From JAQICB01 sp046482735 (lineage in GTDB: Bacteria > Bacteroidota > Bacteroidia > Bacteroidales > UBA1715): a stretch of 29,844 nucleotides of DNA. Below, piece after piece: positions 17,196-26,214 of the stretch. How positions within the stretch are numbered: the stretch's first letter is position 1; each line of letters opens with the position of its first letter. The stretch spans positions 1 to 29,844 of the forward strand of contig JAWOEL010000030.1 in the NCBI GenBank assembly GCA_046482735.1, given 5' to 3'. A program made the position numbers and the translations under genes. The notes under the pieces are model-generated. The model ran no database searches. It saw only the letters and a list, made by a program, of their open reading frames with translations, and was not told the DNA's origin.

Positions 17196-17290
17196 CATCT
17201 ATACAATAGAATATTCCTGTTGCTATTCGTATAAGAAATTGTATGTTTTTAATATACGCTCACGTTATAAACTAATTTGGTGGATAAACA

Positions 17291-19783
17291 ATGAAACAAC
17301 GATTAACAAAAATAGCTCTATGGATTGCTGGTGTGCTCGTATTTTTGGGCATTCTCTCAACTACTATTTCCTATTTATATCGTGATAACATTATTGAATT
17401 TGTAACTCAAGAACTTGGTAATCAAATTGACGGAACTGTAACAATAGAACAAGTTGATCTTTCATTTATCCGCAATTTCCCAAATATTTCTATCGAACTT
17501 CATAATGTAACTGCTCTTTCTACCGATACAGAAAAACCATCACAATACACTCATAACACAGACACCGCTTTGGTTGCCCAAACAATTGGTTTAGCTTTTA
17601 ATCCATTTGATTTTCTACGCGAAAAATATAAAGTTCAAAAAATATCTGTACACTCAGCATCAGCAAATTACATTAGTGACACTCAAGGCAAGCATAACTG
17701 GATGTTTATTAAAGAGTCTGAAGACTCCACCTCACAAACCTTTATTGAATTATCAAGTATTTCTGTATCAAACACCACGGTTCATTATTTTCAACTCTCT
17801 ACAGATATTCATGAATATGCCCATGTAAAAAACGGTACAGTTTCGGGAAATTTTACCCCGTCAGGATTTGTTCTGTCCGGCAATGCAGACATAGAGCACA
17901 AACAATTCATGATATATCCTGATACATATATTAATGCCGGGGACTTTTCGGGCTCGTTTGCCATAGAGCAAAGTAATGATAGCCTTGCTATTAAAAATAT
18001 CACACTTTCTAACTCGCATTTTTCTATTACCGGCTCGGGAAGCATGCCTAACGACGAAAGTATTGATATTACAGCCCGGGCTGAAATAAAGGATATCTAC
18101 GAAACAGGACATATACTTCCTGAATCAATTTCTTCAATAATTACCGACTACAATATAAATGGCTCATTATCAACAACCACACACATTAGTGGCAAAACAA
18201 ACGGAAATAATTCTCCTGCATTAAAATCAAAATTCTCACTCACCAAAGGTTCTGCGACTATCAAAAATAATCCTCTTTTAATTAGCGGAAAAGGTATCAT
18301 TAGCAGCACACATATTTCAGATAACAAGCTTTATAAACTAACTAACTGCCACATTTCCTGTGAATACGAATCAAACACTTTTGCAGGAAACATTTCACTT
18401 ATAAATTTCGAAGATCCGCACATTTCACTTGTTGGTGATATTAATAACGATTTATCATCAATTCAAACTATTGCAGAAACAAGCGATTATACATTCGAGG
18501 GAAACTCAAAATCAACAATTAAATGGAAAGGAACTTTAGAATTACTTACTGATTTTTCCACAGACTTTTTTTCTGAATCTTCATTAGAAATTATTGGTTC
18601 ATTTTCCGATGTCAAAATAACTGCCCCTTCGGATTCACCATATAATTTCGACCATGTCTACGGAAATTATATACTCAAAAACTCAACTTTAGTATTAGAT
18701 TCTATACGCGGTTATATACAGGAAAAACCATTTACCCTCACAGGTAGCATGTCATCATTTATTCCCTCATTATTTTTTGATAATGAATCTGTCACCTACA
18801 ACCTCAAAGCTTACGTAGAATCTATTAATGCTAATCCTTTTATAAAACATCTAGAATCAGATTCAGATTCCGAAAAATCATCATCATCAACGCACCAAGG
18901 AACAATTAGCTGTAAAACAAATCATTTTGTGTATGACACATATGACTTACGCGATGTATATTGCGATTTGCAATTTTCAGAAAACGAGTTTTCATTTTCC
19001 AACACCCACTTCAATACACTTGATGGAAAATGTAATACAAATACACACATCATATATACATCTACCGGCATAGTATGTAAAGGTTCCGCACAACTCACCC
19101 AAGTCTCTACCAACAAGCTTTTCAAAACATTCAACAATTTTGACCAAAACTTTCTCACTCACAAACAAATAGATGGAGACATTACAAGTAATGTAACTTT
19201 TAATGCCACAATGGACAAAGAGTGGAATCTTATATATCCTAAATTACAAGTAATTGCCGATATTATCATAAGCAATGGCAACATTCGTGATTTTGAACCC
19301 TTTATCGAAATGGGTAAAAAACTAAAAGTAGAAGAATTCAATACGGTAGAATTCGAAAAATTAGAAAACTCAATACACATTGCAAACGACACACTTTATA
19401 TTCCGGAAATGGATATTCGCTCAAACGCATTTGAGCTTAAACTATCAGGTAAACACTCACTCAGCGACGACTTTTTGTATTTAATTTCCGTTGACTTGAA
19501 AAAAACACTCTCAAAAAGATTCCGCAGAAACAACAATATGGAAGATTTTGGAGAAATAAAAGAAACTGAAGACGGCGACACTCAAATACCAATAAAAATT
19601 ATCGGAAATGCAGAAAAATTTTCGATTGACTTTGATTTTAAAGAAAAAATAGAACAGGTAAAAGATGGTTTTCAACGGCAACGCAGTGACTGGAAAGAAA
19701 TAATCAACACACCAAAAACAGAAGAAACACCAAAAACAGAAGATGAAGAAATTCAGACTGACTTCGAAATTCAATATGATTAA
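17291..19783 (+). CDS. AsmA-family protein
   Basis: The protein has 830 residues. One membrane helix (about 8-28: IALWIAGVLVFLGILS) is followed by the typical AsmA start (ITRDN-like SYLYRDNIIEFVTQEL, VTIEQVDLSFIRNFPNISIE, NPFDFLREKYKVQKI). A long, β-rich repeat-like body follows, and a C-terminal AsmA segment includes ISNGNIRDFEPF and KLENSIHIANDTLYIPEMDI. AsmA-like proteins are anchored in the inner membrane, span the periplasm and are thought to carry lipids to the outer membrane. The tail contains a short tandem repeat (TPKTEE, TPKTED). The gene ends TAATG, sharing one base with the next kinase gene, which suggests coupled translation. Confidence 0.9.
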   Translation: MKQRLTKIALWIAGVLVFLGILSTTISYLYRDNIIEFVTQELGNQIDGTVTIEQVDLSFIRNFPNISIELHNVTALSTDTEKPSQYTHNTDTALVAQTIGLAFNPFDFLREKYKVQKISVHSASANYISDTQGKHNWMFIKESEDSTSQTFIELSSISVSNTTVHYFQLSTDIHEYAHVKNGTVSGNFTPSGFVLSGNADIEHKQFMIYPDTYINAGDFSGSFAIEQSNDSLAIKNITLSNSHFSITGSGSMPNDESIDITARAEIKDIYETGHILPESISSIITDYNINGSLSTTTHISGKTNGNNSPALKSKFSLTKGSATIKNNPLLISGKGIISSTHISDNKLYKLTNCHISCEYESNTFAGNISLINFEDPHISLVGDINNDLSSIQTIAETSDYTFEGNSKSTIKWKGTLELLTDFSTDFFSESSLEIIGSFSDVKITAPSDSPYNFDHVYGNYILKNSTLVLDSIRGYIQEKPFTLTGSMSSFIPSLFFDNESVTYNLKAYVESINANPFIKHLESDSDSEKSSSSTHQGTISCKTNHFVYDTYDLRDVYCDLQFSENEFSFSNTHFNTLDGKCNTNTHIIYTSTGIVCKGSAQLTQVSTNKLFKTFNNFDQNFLTHKQIDGDITSNVTFNATMDKEWNLIYPKLQVIADIIISNGNIRDFEPFIEMGKKLKVEEFNTVEFEKLENSIHIANDTLYIPEMDIRSNAFELKLSGKHSLSDDFLYLISVDLKKTLSKRFRRNNNMEDFGEIKETEDGDTQIPIKIIGNAEKFSIDFDFKEKIEQVKDGFQRQRSDWKEIINTPKTEETPKTEDEEIQTDFEIQYD
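19709..19744 (+). repeat. Tandem 18-base repeat, two copies
   Basis: ACACCAAAAACAGAAGA occurs twice with an 18-base period and encodes TPKTEE then TPKTED at the AsmA protein's C-terminus. An in-frame duplication of six residues in a disordered, acidic tail would be tolerated. Confidence 0.7.
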
Positions 19784-21288
19784 TGCAATATACAACAAAA
19801 AATAGAATAAAAACCTGGTTACTTGTGGTTGCCGTAAGCATTGTTGGCATATTTATCTTATTGCTTAATAATACTATTTCCAATATAAAAAATGATGAGC
19901 GTAAACAAGTTATGCTTTGGGCTGATGCTGTACAACGAAGATATGCCTTGGTTGAATATACCAATTCGCTATTTCATAAATTAGCAAAAGACGAACGTAA
20001 GAAAGTTATAATGTGGTCTGAAGCCCAAAAATTAATTATAGAAACAGAAAACCCCGATTTTTTAACTTTTTTGCTCAAAATAATACAAGGGAATAAAAAT
20101 ATTCCTATTATTATGACAAACTCCGGTAATGTAGTTGTAGATACCGTTAACATGGACTACAACATTGAATTGAATAAACCTATTCCACAAAAATTACGAA
20201 AACAGTTTACCCAATATCCTCCTATTACAATAACATACGAAAATAAGCCTATAAACTATTTATACTATGCAGATTCGAAATTATTTTCTGAATTACAATC
20301 AGTTATGAATGATATGGTGAAATCATTTATAGAAGAAGTCGTAAAAAACTCAGTTTCTGTTCCGGTACTTATTACCTCAGCAGACTCTTCACAAATTATA
20401 GCCTACGGAAATATAGACTCTACAAGAATAAACAGTCCACATAAATTGTCACAAACAATTTCCGAAATGTCTGAACACAACACACCAATTACAATAAAAA
20501 ACGATTCGCAAACACTCAGTTACATTTTTTACGAAGACTCATTGCTCCTGACCCGTTTAAGTTATTATCCATACATTCTTATACTTATATCCATTTCTTT
20601 ACTTGCATTTGCATACTACGCATTCCGCTCATCTCAGCGATTCGAACAAAATCAACTTTGGGTTGGCATGTCCAAAGAAACAGCTCACCAATTAGGCACC
20701 CCAATCTCTTCACTCATGGCATGGATAGAGATTCTTAAACAAGAAAAAGTGCGTGAAGATATTATCGGAGAACTCAACAAAGACATCACCCGATTAAACA
20801 CCATTACCAATCGTTTCTCAAAAATCGGCTCGCAGCCAAAATTAGTCACAGAAAACATATATTCTACCATTACAAAGGCTATAGGATATATGAAACAACG
20901 TAGCCCGACAAAAGTACAATATACTGTTACGGAACTACAAAAAAATTGTTTGGTACACATAAACAGTGCCCTGTTTGAGTGGGTGATAGAAAACATTTGT
21001 AAAAATGCAATTGACGCAATGCAAGGGAACGGGCACATTACACTCTACATATCGGGCAACGAAAAAAATGTATTTGTAGATATTGAAGACACCGGAAAAG
21101 GTATGTCGCGAAAAATATACAAACAAATATTTAAACCGGGATTTTCTACCAAAACCAGAGGATGGGGACTTGGTTTGAATCTCGCTCAACGTATTATTGA
21201 AGAATACCATAATGGCAAAATATTCGTAAAATATTCTGCCAATAACAAGGGAACAACATTTAGAATAAGTTTGCCGAGAGTGTCATAA
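19783..21288 (+). CDS. Membrane sensor histidine kinase with AHQLGTP H-box
   Basis: The protein has 501 residues. Helix 1 (about 11-30) and helix 2 (about 260-282) enclose a periplasmic domain of about 230 residues. Just after helix 1 it repeats the segment DERKQVMLWADA / DERKKVIMWSEA. The H-box is SKETAHQLGTPISSLMAWIEIL, with His302 as likely phospho-acceptor; AHQLGTP replaces the more common SHELRTP and is found in a group of Bacteroidota kinases. The ATPase domain is intact: ENICKNAIDAM (N-box), DTGKGM, FKPGFSTKTRGWGLGLNLA. No receiver or output domain is present and no response regulator gene lies beside it. Its start codon overlaps the stop of asmA, which hints that it monitors the envelope. 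Confidence 0.92.
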   Translation: MQYTTKNRIKTWLLVVAVSIVGIFILLLNNTISNIKNDERKQVMLWADAVQRRYALVEYTNSLFHKLAKDERKKVIMWSEAQKLIIETENPDFLTFLLKIIQGNKNIPIIMTNSGNVVVDTVNMDYNIELNKPIPQKLRKQFTQYPPITITYENKPINYLYYADSKLFSELQSVMNDMVKSFIEEVVKNSVSVPVLITSADSSQIIAYGNIDSTRINSPHKLSQTISEMSEHNTPITIKNDSQTLSYIFYEDSLLLTRLSYYPYILILISISLLAFAYYAFRSSQRFEQNQLWVGMSKETAHQLGTPISSLMAWIEILKQEKVREDIIGELNKDITRLNTITNRFSKIGSQPKLVTENIYSTITKAIGYMKQRSPTKVQYTVTELQKNCLVHINSALFEWVIENICKNAIDAMQGNGHITLYISGNEKNVFVDIEDTGKGMSRKIYKQIFKPGFSTKTRGWGLGLNLAQRIIEEYHNGKIFVKYSANNKGTTFRISLPRVS

Positions 21289-21493
21289 CATATAACAGAC
21301 ATAACATTGCACAAACACTCCATTGCAACTCTCTCACCTTCCGGAGTCCCTACTGTCAAATAGAAAATTGTTTAAGATACTATCCTCTCTATAACTATTT
21401 ATATATGTAATTCTTCGCTTATTCATTCAAAATCGATATACCAGCAGTTCACAAATATGCTGTAATAAATAAAACAGATAATAGAATTACGAG

Positions 21494-21555
21494 AAAAAAA
21501 TCTCATAATGCAATATATCTACTTCTTTCAAAAATACATATAAGACATTATGAGA
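21494..21555 (-). terminator. Long-loop terminator of the porin-PiT operon
   Basis: On the minus strand TCTCATAATG (complement of 21546-21555) pairs perfectly with CATTATGAGA (complement of 21501-21510) over ten bases, and seven T follow at once (complement of 21494-21500). The loop of 35 bases is unusually long. The structure starts about 25 bases past the PiT stop codon, where a terminator is expected. Confidence 0.6.
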
Positions 21556-21579
21556 CAATGTGAGTATGAAAATATGAAC

Positions 21580-23838
21580 TTAGTTTAATAAATTAATAGT
21601 ATTATACGTAACTGTTAAATCACGATGCGATTTTATTGCATTCATAGAGAATGAAATAATTTGTTTTGCCTCATGTAAAAGTTGGATGTACAACATACTG
21701 TTTCGCGTATTTACAGCACCGTTTTTAACACGTTTCAAATGTTTCTTTCGAATTTTATTTATAAGACTAAATAAATTATTTTGCTCATCAATCAACGATT
21801 CAAATTCATCAAAATTATTATGTTCTAGAAGATTAATAATATGATCAAAATAAGATTCTAATTGATTTTTTATTTCAAACAATTCTTGTTTTTGTTCGTC
21901 AATAAGAGGTTTATGATTATTACCCACATGATCATACGCAGGTTTTGTAATAAATGTTAAACTACGAGCCATTTCGCGCAAATAATCAACAACCTGAACA
22001 TAGTTAAAATTAATTTCCATGTTGTTTTCTTGCAATTCATACAACGTAGAACTTACCTGATCTTTCAGTTTTTTTGCATTTTTATCTAATTGAGAACTAC
22101 GTTGTTTTGCACGTTTAAGTTCATGATGATTATACGCATTAAATCCATCATATACCTGCGAAAGAATATCACTAATTTGTGTAAACACAGAGTTTATACC
22201 TGAAAAAGACCGCGTAACAATTGTTGTTTCAGTAAGGTCTATTTTTTCTGATTCAACAAGTTCTTTTTCTTTTTCTCGTTTGGATTTAAATATTTTAGAT
22301 TTTAAAATAACCAGAATAGCAATAATAAATAAAGGAATTAACGTATATAACTCACCAATATTAATAATATATACAATAATAGCACAGGCTGTAGCAGCAA
22401 TAAGTGCTGTTAAGAACCAACCTGCAATTACAGTCAGCACACCGGTAATTCGGTATACAGCAGTTTCGCGTCCCCATGCACCATCAGAAAAAGATGTAGC
22501 CATAGTTACCATAAATGTAACATACGTTGTAGATAACGGTAATTTTAAAGAAGTCCCCAGTGTAATAAGCATACTAGCAACAATAAGATTAACAGCCGCA
22601 CGCATTAAATCAAAAGAAACAGCTTCTGATTTCGGTACGTGAGAATTATTTTGTGTGGGCATCTCAAAACGCTCCTGCACAAATGTTTTAATATGTTTCG
22701 GTATATATTTACCGATTTTTTGAGAAGTATTTATTGCAGAACGAACAATAACCCGTGCAAAAACAGATGAACCGAACTGCTCATCACCAGCTGTTTGATC
22801 GCTTAAATTTAATGTAGTTTGAGTTACCGTACGAGCTTTCTTTGAAAGCCAGAGGGTAATAACCATTACCATACCAGCCAGAAGCAAGAATATTGTTGGT
22901 GTTTTTACCGGCTCTGCCAATGCCGTCATATTAAACGTATCTACTGTTCCACCATTACTCATAAACTCGGTAAATGAACTTAGTCCGGCAAGAGGTACAC
23001 CTATAAAATTAACCAAATCGTTACCTGCAAACGCGAGTGCCAAAGAGAAGGTTCCGGCCAGAACTACAAATTTGAGAATATTAATTTTAAAAAGAACACG
23101 AAGCAATTGAATAATAAGCGACCATCCTATAATACTATACAGCCATATCATGGCAAAATTATTTTGAATATAGTCTTTAATATCTTCTGTCATGAAGCTT
23201 GCATGTTTAGCTCCTTTTATAATCATAAAATAGGTAAGAATGGAAATTGATACTCCACCAAATAATGCACCATATCGGTTCATATTTTTTGTGTAATTAA
23301 ACGAAAAAATAAACCGGACTATCCATTGTACAAGGGCACCAACTATAAATGCAACAATGATTGCCAAAAATATACCAACAATAATTTTTATAGCACTTTC
23401 GGTTTTTATATAGAAAAAAATATCACTTAACGGTTTTTCTAACTTGTTAAGGTTAATAATAGCCATAGAAATGGCACCACCCAATAATTCGAAAACTATA
23501 GAAACTGTTGTTGAAGTAGGTAAACCAAATGAATTAAAAGTATTGAGCAACAAGACATCGGTAAGCATAACCCCGACAAATAATATCATAATATCATGGA
23601 ACGAGAACATACTTGGGGCAAATATTCCCTTTCGAGCTACCTCCATCATACCGTCGGAAGAGACAGCACCTGCCAATACACCAAATGAAGCAATAAGCAT
23701 AATAACCCAAAACGGAGCAACTTTTGCACCAATAGCGGAATTTAAAAAATTTACTGCATCATTACTTACTCCTACAACTAAATCAAAAATTGCAAATAAA
23801 AATAAAATGCCGATTAATAAAATGTAATACTGTTCCAT
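21580..23838 (-). CDS. Inorganic phosphate transporter, PiT family, with C-terminal PhoU-like region
   Basis: The protein has 752 residues. It is a PiT-type phosphate:cation symporter of the inner membrane. Both inverted halves carry the family motif: GVSNDAVNFLNSAIGAK near residue 24 and FAGNDLVNFIGVPLAGL near 272. FGLPTSTTVSIVFELLGG and LKLPLSTTYVTFMVTMA are the matching second motifs. After the last helix (about 520) comes a soluble helical region (about 535-750) that resembles PhoU, common in Bacteroidota PiT proteins, and may gate transport. It follows the porin gene by 42 bases in the same direction. The spacer contains a run of six G on the minus strand, conspicuous in such AT-rich DNA. 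Confidence 0.93.
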   Translation of the reverse strand: MEQYYILLIGILFLFAIFDLVVGVSNDAVNFLNSAIGAKVAPFWVIMLIASFGVLAGAVSSDGMMEVARKGIFAPSMFSFHDIMILFVGVMLTDVLLLNTFNSFGLPTSTTVSIVFELLGGAISMAIINLNKLEKPLSDIFFYIKTESAIKIIVGIFLAIIVAFIVGALVQWIVRFIFSFNYTKNMNRYGALFGGVSISILTYFMIIKGAKHASFMTEDIKDYIQNNFAMIWLYSIIGWSLIIQLLRVLFKINILKFVVLAGTFSLALAFAGNDLVNFIGVPLAGLSSFTEFMSNGGTVDTFNMTALAEPVKTPTIFLLLAGMVMVITLWLSKKARTVTQTTLNLSDQTAGDEQFGSSVFARVIVRSAINTSQKIGKYIPKHIKTFVQERFEMPTQNNSHVPKSEAVSFDLMRAAVNLIVASMLITLGTSLKLPLSTTYVTFMVTMATSFSDGAWGRETAVYRITGVLTVIAGWFLTALIAATACAIIVYIINIGELYTLIPLFIIAILVILKSKIFKSKREKEKELVESEKIDLTETTIVTRSFSGINSVFTQISDILSQVYDGFNAYNHHELKRAKQRSSQLDKNAKKLKDQVSSTLYELQENNMEINFNYVQVVDYLREMARSLTFITKPAYDHVGNNHKPLIDEQKQELFEIKNQLESYFDHIINLLEHNNFDEFESLIDEQNNLFSLINKIRKKHLKRVKNGAVNTRNSMLYIQLLHEAKQIISFSMNAIKSHRDLTVTYNTINLLN

Positions 23839-23880
23839 AATAATTGTTTTTTTATAAAATTACCCCCCGTTATATTGTAT

Positions 23881-24894
23881 CTAAAATGTGATTTCTGTAT
23901 AAATACCTATTTTATTTTCATTATTAAACATTGAATTATCATATATCCATCCTGAATAATTTATGGCAAAACGAAGATTGTCTGCAGGTAAATATTCTAT
24001 ACCAGCAATAGCAGCATTTCCGTCTTTTTCGTAATTCCAAGGGTTTATGTCGGATTCTAATACGTGTGACCACAGTTTATCGAAACGTGTGTAAAGGCGA
24101 ATATTTTTTTCTATTTCAAAGGTGGTATACAGAGAGAGTCCGCCTAAATCATGATTCTCTATACCGAACTGATTAAATGTATACATGTATTCTGCATTCA
24201 ATGATACTTTTTCTGTTGGTGTAATTGAAACTAAAGAATTTAGAGTTGCTGGCTTGTTTTGTGCATTCGAATAATCACCATATACACGGAACAGAAATTT
24301 TTCATGTGGTTGTATAGTCATACCAAAACCATATACAAAATCCATATCTTCTTGTACTCGTGCATACCCTTCGCCGTTTGTAACAGCAAAATCAACATCT
24401 ATTGTGTTGTTTACAGTATGTTTAAGAATAACACCTAAATCTGTTTTATTACCAAATTTATGTTTATCTTGAAATGTTTTGTATACATATCGTTTTCCCC
24501 ACACCTTTTCCTGAATATTAGCAGTCATAATATCAATTAAACCAAAGCTAATATCTGTAGAATTATCTAAAGCGTATGTAGCATACGCATTTCGCACATA
24601 TGCAAATCTTTTTTTCGTTTCGCCTATTGAAACGTCATCAGGATTTCCGACATCGATTTTTACTTTAGCCGATAAAACATCGCTCATCTGATATTCGTAA
24701 CCAAAATAGGCACGTTCTAAATTGAAGCCAACTGAATTAATTTCATTATCAGAAAAATCAGTACTGTAGTCAGAATAAATTTTTGCAAACACATTTCCGT
24801 GAGGAATAAATGCAGTTGAATCTTGTGCTGATACTTGGCACATGAAAAATAATGAACTTAATAATGCCAGTTTAAAAGATGTTTTTTGAAACAT
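23881..24894 (-). CDS. Outer-membrane porin, probably phosphate-associated
   Basis: The protein has 337 residues. A signal peptide (ending FFMCQVSAQ) is followed by alternating β-strands with many aromatic residues (FNLERAYFGYEYQM, AYVRNAYATYALDN, LFRVYGDYSNAQNK). The last strand ends in phenylalanine (IGIYTEITF), the usual outer-membrane barrel signature. It resembles the porin O/P-like barrels of Bacteroidota. Its place just before the PiT transporter, in one direction with a short gap, suggests it lets phosphate cross the outer membrane. Substrate is inferred from context. A PhoP-box-like repeat lies 66-83 bases upstream of the ATG. Confidence 0.82.
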   Translation of the reverse strand: MFQKTSFKLALLSSLFFMCQVSAQDSTAFIPHGNVFAKIYSDYSTDFSDNEINSVGFNLERAYFGYEYQMSDVLSAKVKIDVGNPDDVSIGETKKRFAYVRNAYATYALDNSTDISFGLIDIMTANIQEKVWGKRYVYKTFQDKHKFGNKTDLGVILKHTVNNTIDVDFAVTNGEGYARVQEDMDFVYGFGMTIQPHEKFLFRVYGDYSNAQNKPATLNSLVSITPTEKVSLNAEYMYTFNQFGIENHDLGGLSLYTTFEIEKNIRLYTRFDKLWSHVLESDINPWNYEKDGNAAIAGIEYLPADNLRFAINYSGWIYDNSMFNNENKIGIYTEITF

Positions 24895-24911
24895 AATACG
24901 TAAATTTAAAA

Positions 24912-24923
24912 TTTGTTAACAAA
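24912..24923. promoter_or_regulatory. Palindrome upstream of the porin gene
   Basis: TTTGTTAACAAA is a perfect 12-base palindrome 18 bases before the porin ATG, between the putative Pho box and the start codon. It could be an operator or part of the leader; in such AT-rich DNA it might also be chance. Confidence 0.3.
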
Positions 24924-24959
24924 AAAACTACATTAATTTAATACATAACTATATTCTAA

Positions 24960-24977
24960 TGTTAAATTTATGTTAAA
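24960..24977 (-). promoter_or_regulatory. Putative Pho box (two TTTAACA repeats, 11-base period)
   Basis: On the minus strand TTTAACA, four bases, TTTAACA gives an exact seven-base direct repeat with an 11-base period. PhoB and PhoP sites in E. coli and B. subtilis are direct repeats of this period, and TTAACA is close to the B. subtilis PhoP unit. The site is upstream of a porin-PiT operon. The match is by eye and could be chance in this AT-rich spacer. Confidence 0.4.
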
Positions 24978-25022
24978 TGTTGATTTTATTATATACTAAT
25001 TGTTATGTGCTTTAAATTATGA

Positions 25023-25055
25023 TTTGTTTTTTCTGAAACATATCATATACCTTTG
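25023..25055 (+). promoter_or_regulatory. Consensus promoter upstream of ruvB
   Basis: TTTG (25023-25026), 21 bases and TACCTTTG (25048-25055) match both boxes of the Bacteroidota promoter, the same spacing as at rnpB. Transcription would start near 25062, leaving a leader of about 120 bases before ruvB. Confidence 0.6.
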
Positions 25056-25157
25056 ACAATAAAACAAAGTCTGATTTAAAAAAAAATAATGGATTATATA
25101 TAATACATAAAACACAATTAAAATAAACATATAAATAAAGTGTTGTATTATTTTATA

Positions 25158-25165
25158 TATTTTTG
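25158..25165 (+). promoter_or_regulatory. Proximal -7 box of ruvB
   Basis: TATTTTTG lies 17 bases before the ruvB ATG. It has no clear -33 partner and is a second, weaker candidate promoter. Confidence 0.4.
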
Positions 25166-25182
25166 TTAAAAAATTATACGTA

Positions 25183-26199
25183 ATGAATTCTAATCTCGAT
25201 CCTGAACATATTTCAAATAATGACAATGAGTTTGAAAAACAATTGCGTCCTTTGGATTTTTCTGATTTTAAGGGACAAGATAAAATTGTTGAAAATCTCA
25301 AAATATTTGTTCAAGCTGCATTAATGCGTGGTGAATCTATGGATCATGTGTTGTTGCATGGCCCACCCGGATTGGGAAAAACAACTCTTTCCAACATTTT
25401 GGCTAGTGAGCTTAAAGTACAAATGAAAATTACTTCCGGGCCAGTATTGGATAAACCCGGTGATTTGGCAGGCTTACTCACCAATCTGGAAGAAAATGAT
25501 GTATTGTTTATAGATGAAATTCATCGTTTATCTCCTATAGTTGAGGAATATTTATATTCTGCAATGGAAGACTTCCGAATAGACATTATGTTAGATAAAG
25601 GACCAAGTGCCCGCTCTGTACAAATTTCTTTAAATCCATTTACATTGGTCGGTGCAACAACCCGTTCCGGACTTCTTACCAGCCCCTTACGTGCCCGGTT
25701 TGGTATAACTTGTTTATTAGAATATTATGATATTTCATTGTTATCCACTATTGTTGATCGTTCTGCATCAATATTAAAAGTACCAATACAATCAAATGCT
25801 TCCCATGAAATTGCTTCACGAAGTCGGGGCACTCCACGTATTGCCAACGCGTTGTTGCGAAGAGTACGTGATTTTGCACAGGTAAAAGGAAATGGTAAAA
25901 TTGATTTGGAGATTACACGCTTTGCATTAGAGGCTCTTAATATAGATACGTTGGGCTTGGATGAGATGGATAACAAAATATTATGTACTGTTATTGATAA
26001 ATTTAATGGTGGACCTGTTGGTCTTAATACTATTGCAACAGCTGTAGGAGAAGATGCCGGAACAATTGAAGAGGTATACGAACCATTCTTGATAAAAGAA
26101 GGGTTTTTACAGCGTACACAACGAGGAAGAGAGGTAACACCTTTGGCCTACAGACATCTGGGAAGAGAGTCGCAGGGAAAGCAAGGTTTATTATTCTAA
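25183..26199 (+). CDS. ruvB: Holliday junction branch migration ATPase RuvB
   Basis: RuvB is the hexameric AAA+ motor that, with RuvA, drives branch migration of Holliday junctions in recombinational repair. The protein has 338 residues, a normal length. Motifs are complete: the lead-in LRPLDFSDFKGQ, Walker A GPPGLGKTT, Walker B FIDEIHRL, sensor 1 GATTRSG, arginine finger SPLRARFG, the sensor 2 segment RSRGTPRIANALLRRVRDFA, and the C-terminal winged helix with EPFLIKEGFLQRTQRGR. The hybrid kinase gene starts 15 bases downstream, so the two are probably co-transcribed. Confidence 0.98.
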   Translation: MNSNLDPEHISNNDNEFEKQLRPLDFSDFKGQDKIVENLKIFVQAALMRGESMDHVLLHGPPGLGKTTLSNILASELKVQMKITSGPVLDKPGDLAGLLTNLEENDVLFIDEIHRLSPIVEEYLYSAMEDFRIDIMLDKGPSARSVQISLNPFTLVGATTRSGLLTSPLRARFGITCLLEYYDISLLSTIVDRSASILKVPIQSNASHEIASRSRGTPRIANALLRRVRDFAQVKGNGKIDLEITRFALEALNIDTLGLDEMDNKILCTVIDKFNGGPVGLNTIATAVGEDAGTIEEVYEPFLIKEGFLQRTQRGREVTPLAYRHLGRESQGKQGLLF

Positions 26200-26214
26200 G
26201 TCGATTTATATACA

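Noticed and set aside
22280..23827. Plus-strand frames of 120 and 127 codons antisense to the PiT gene
   Set aside because: They mirror the hydrophobic codons of a clear transporter gene and have no features of their own.
25017..25301. Minus-strand frame of 94 codons overlapping the ruvB start
   Set aside because: Covers the ruvB promoter region and its first codons in antisense; composition is that of AT-rich spacer.
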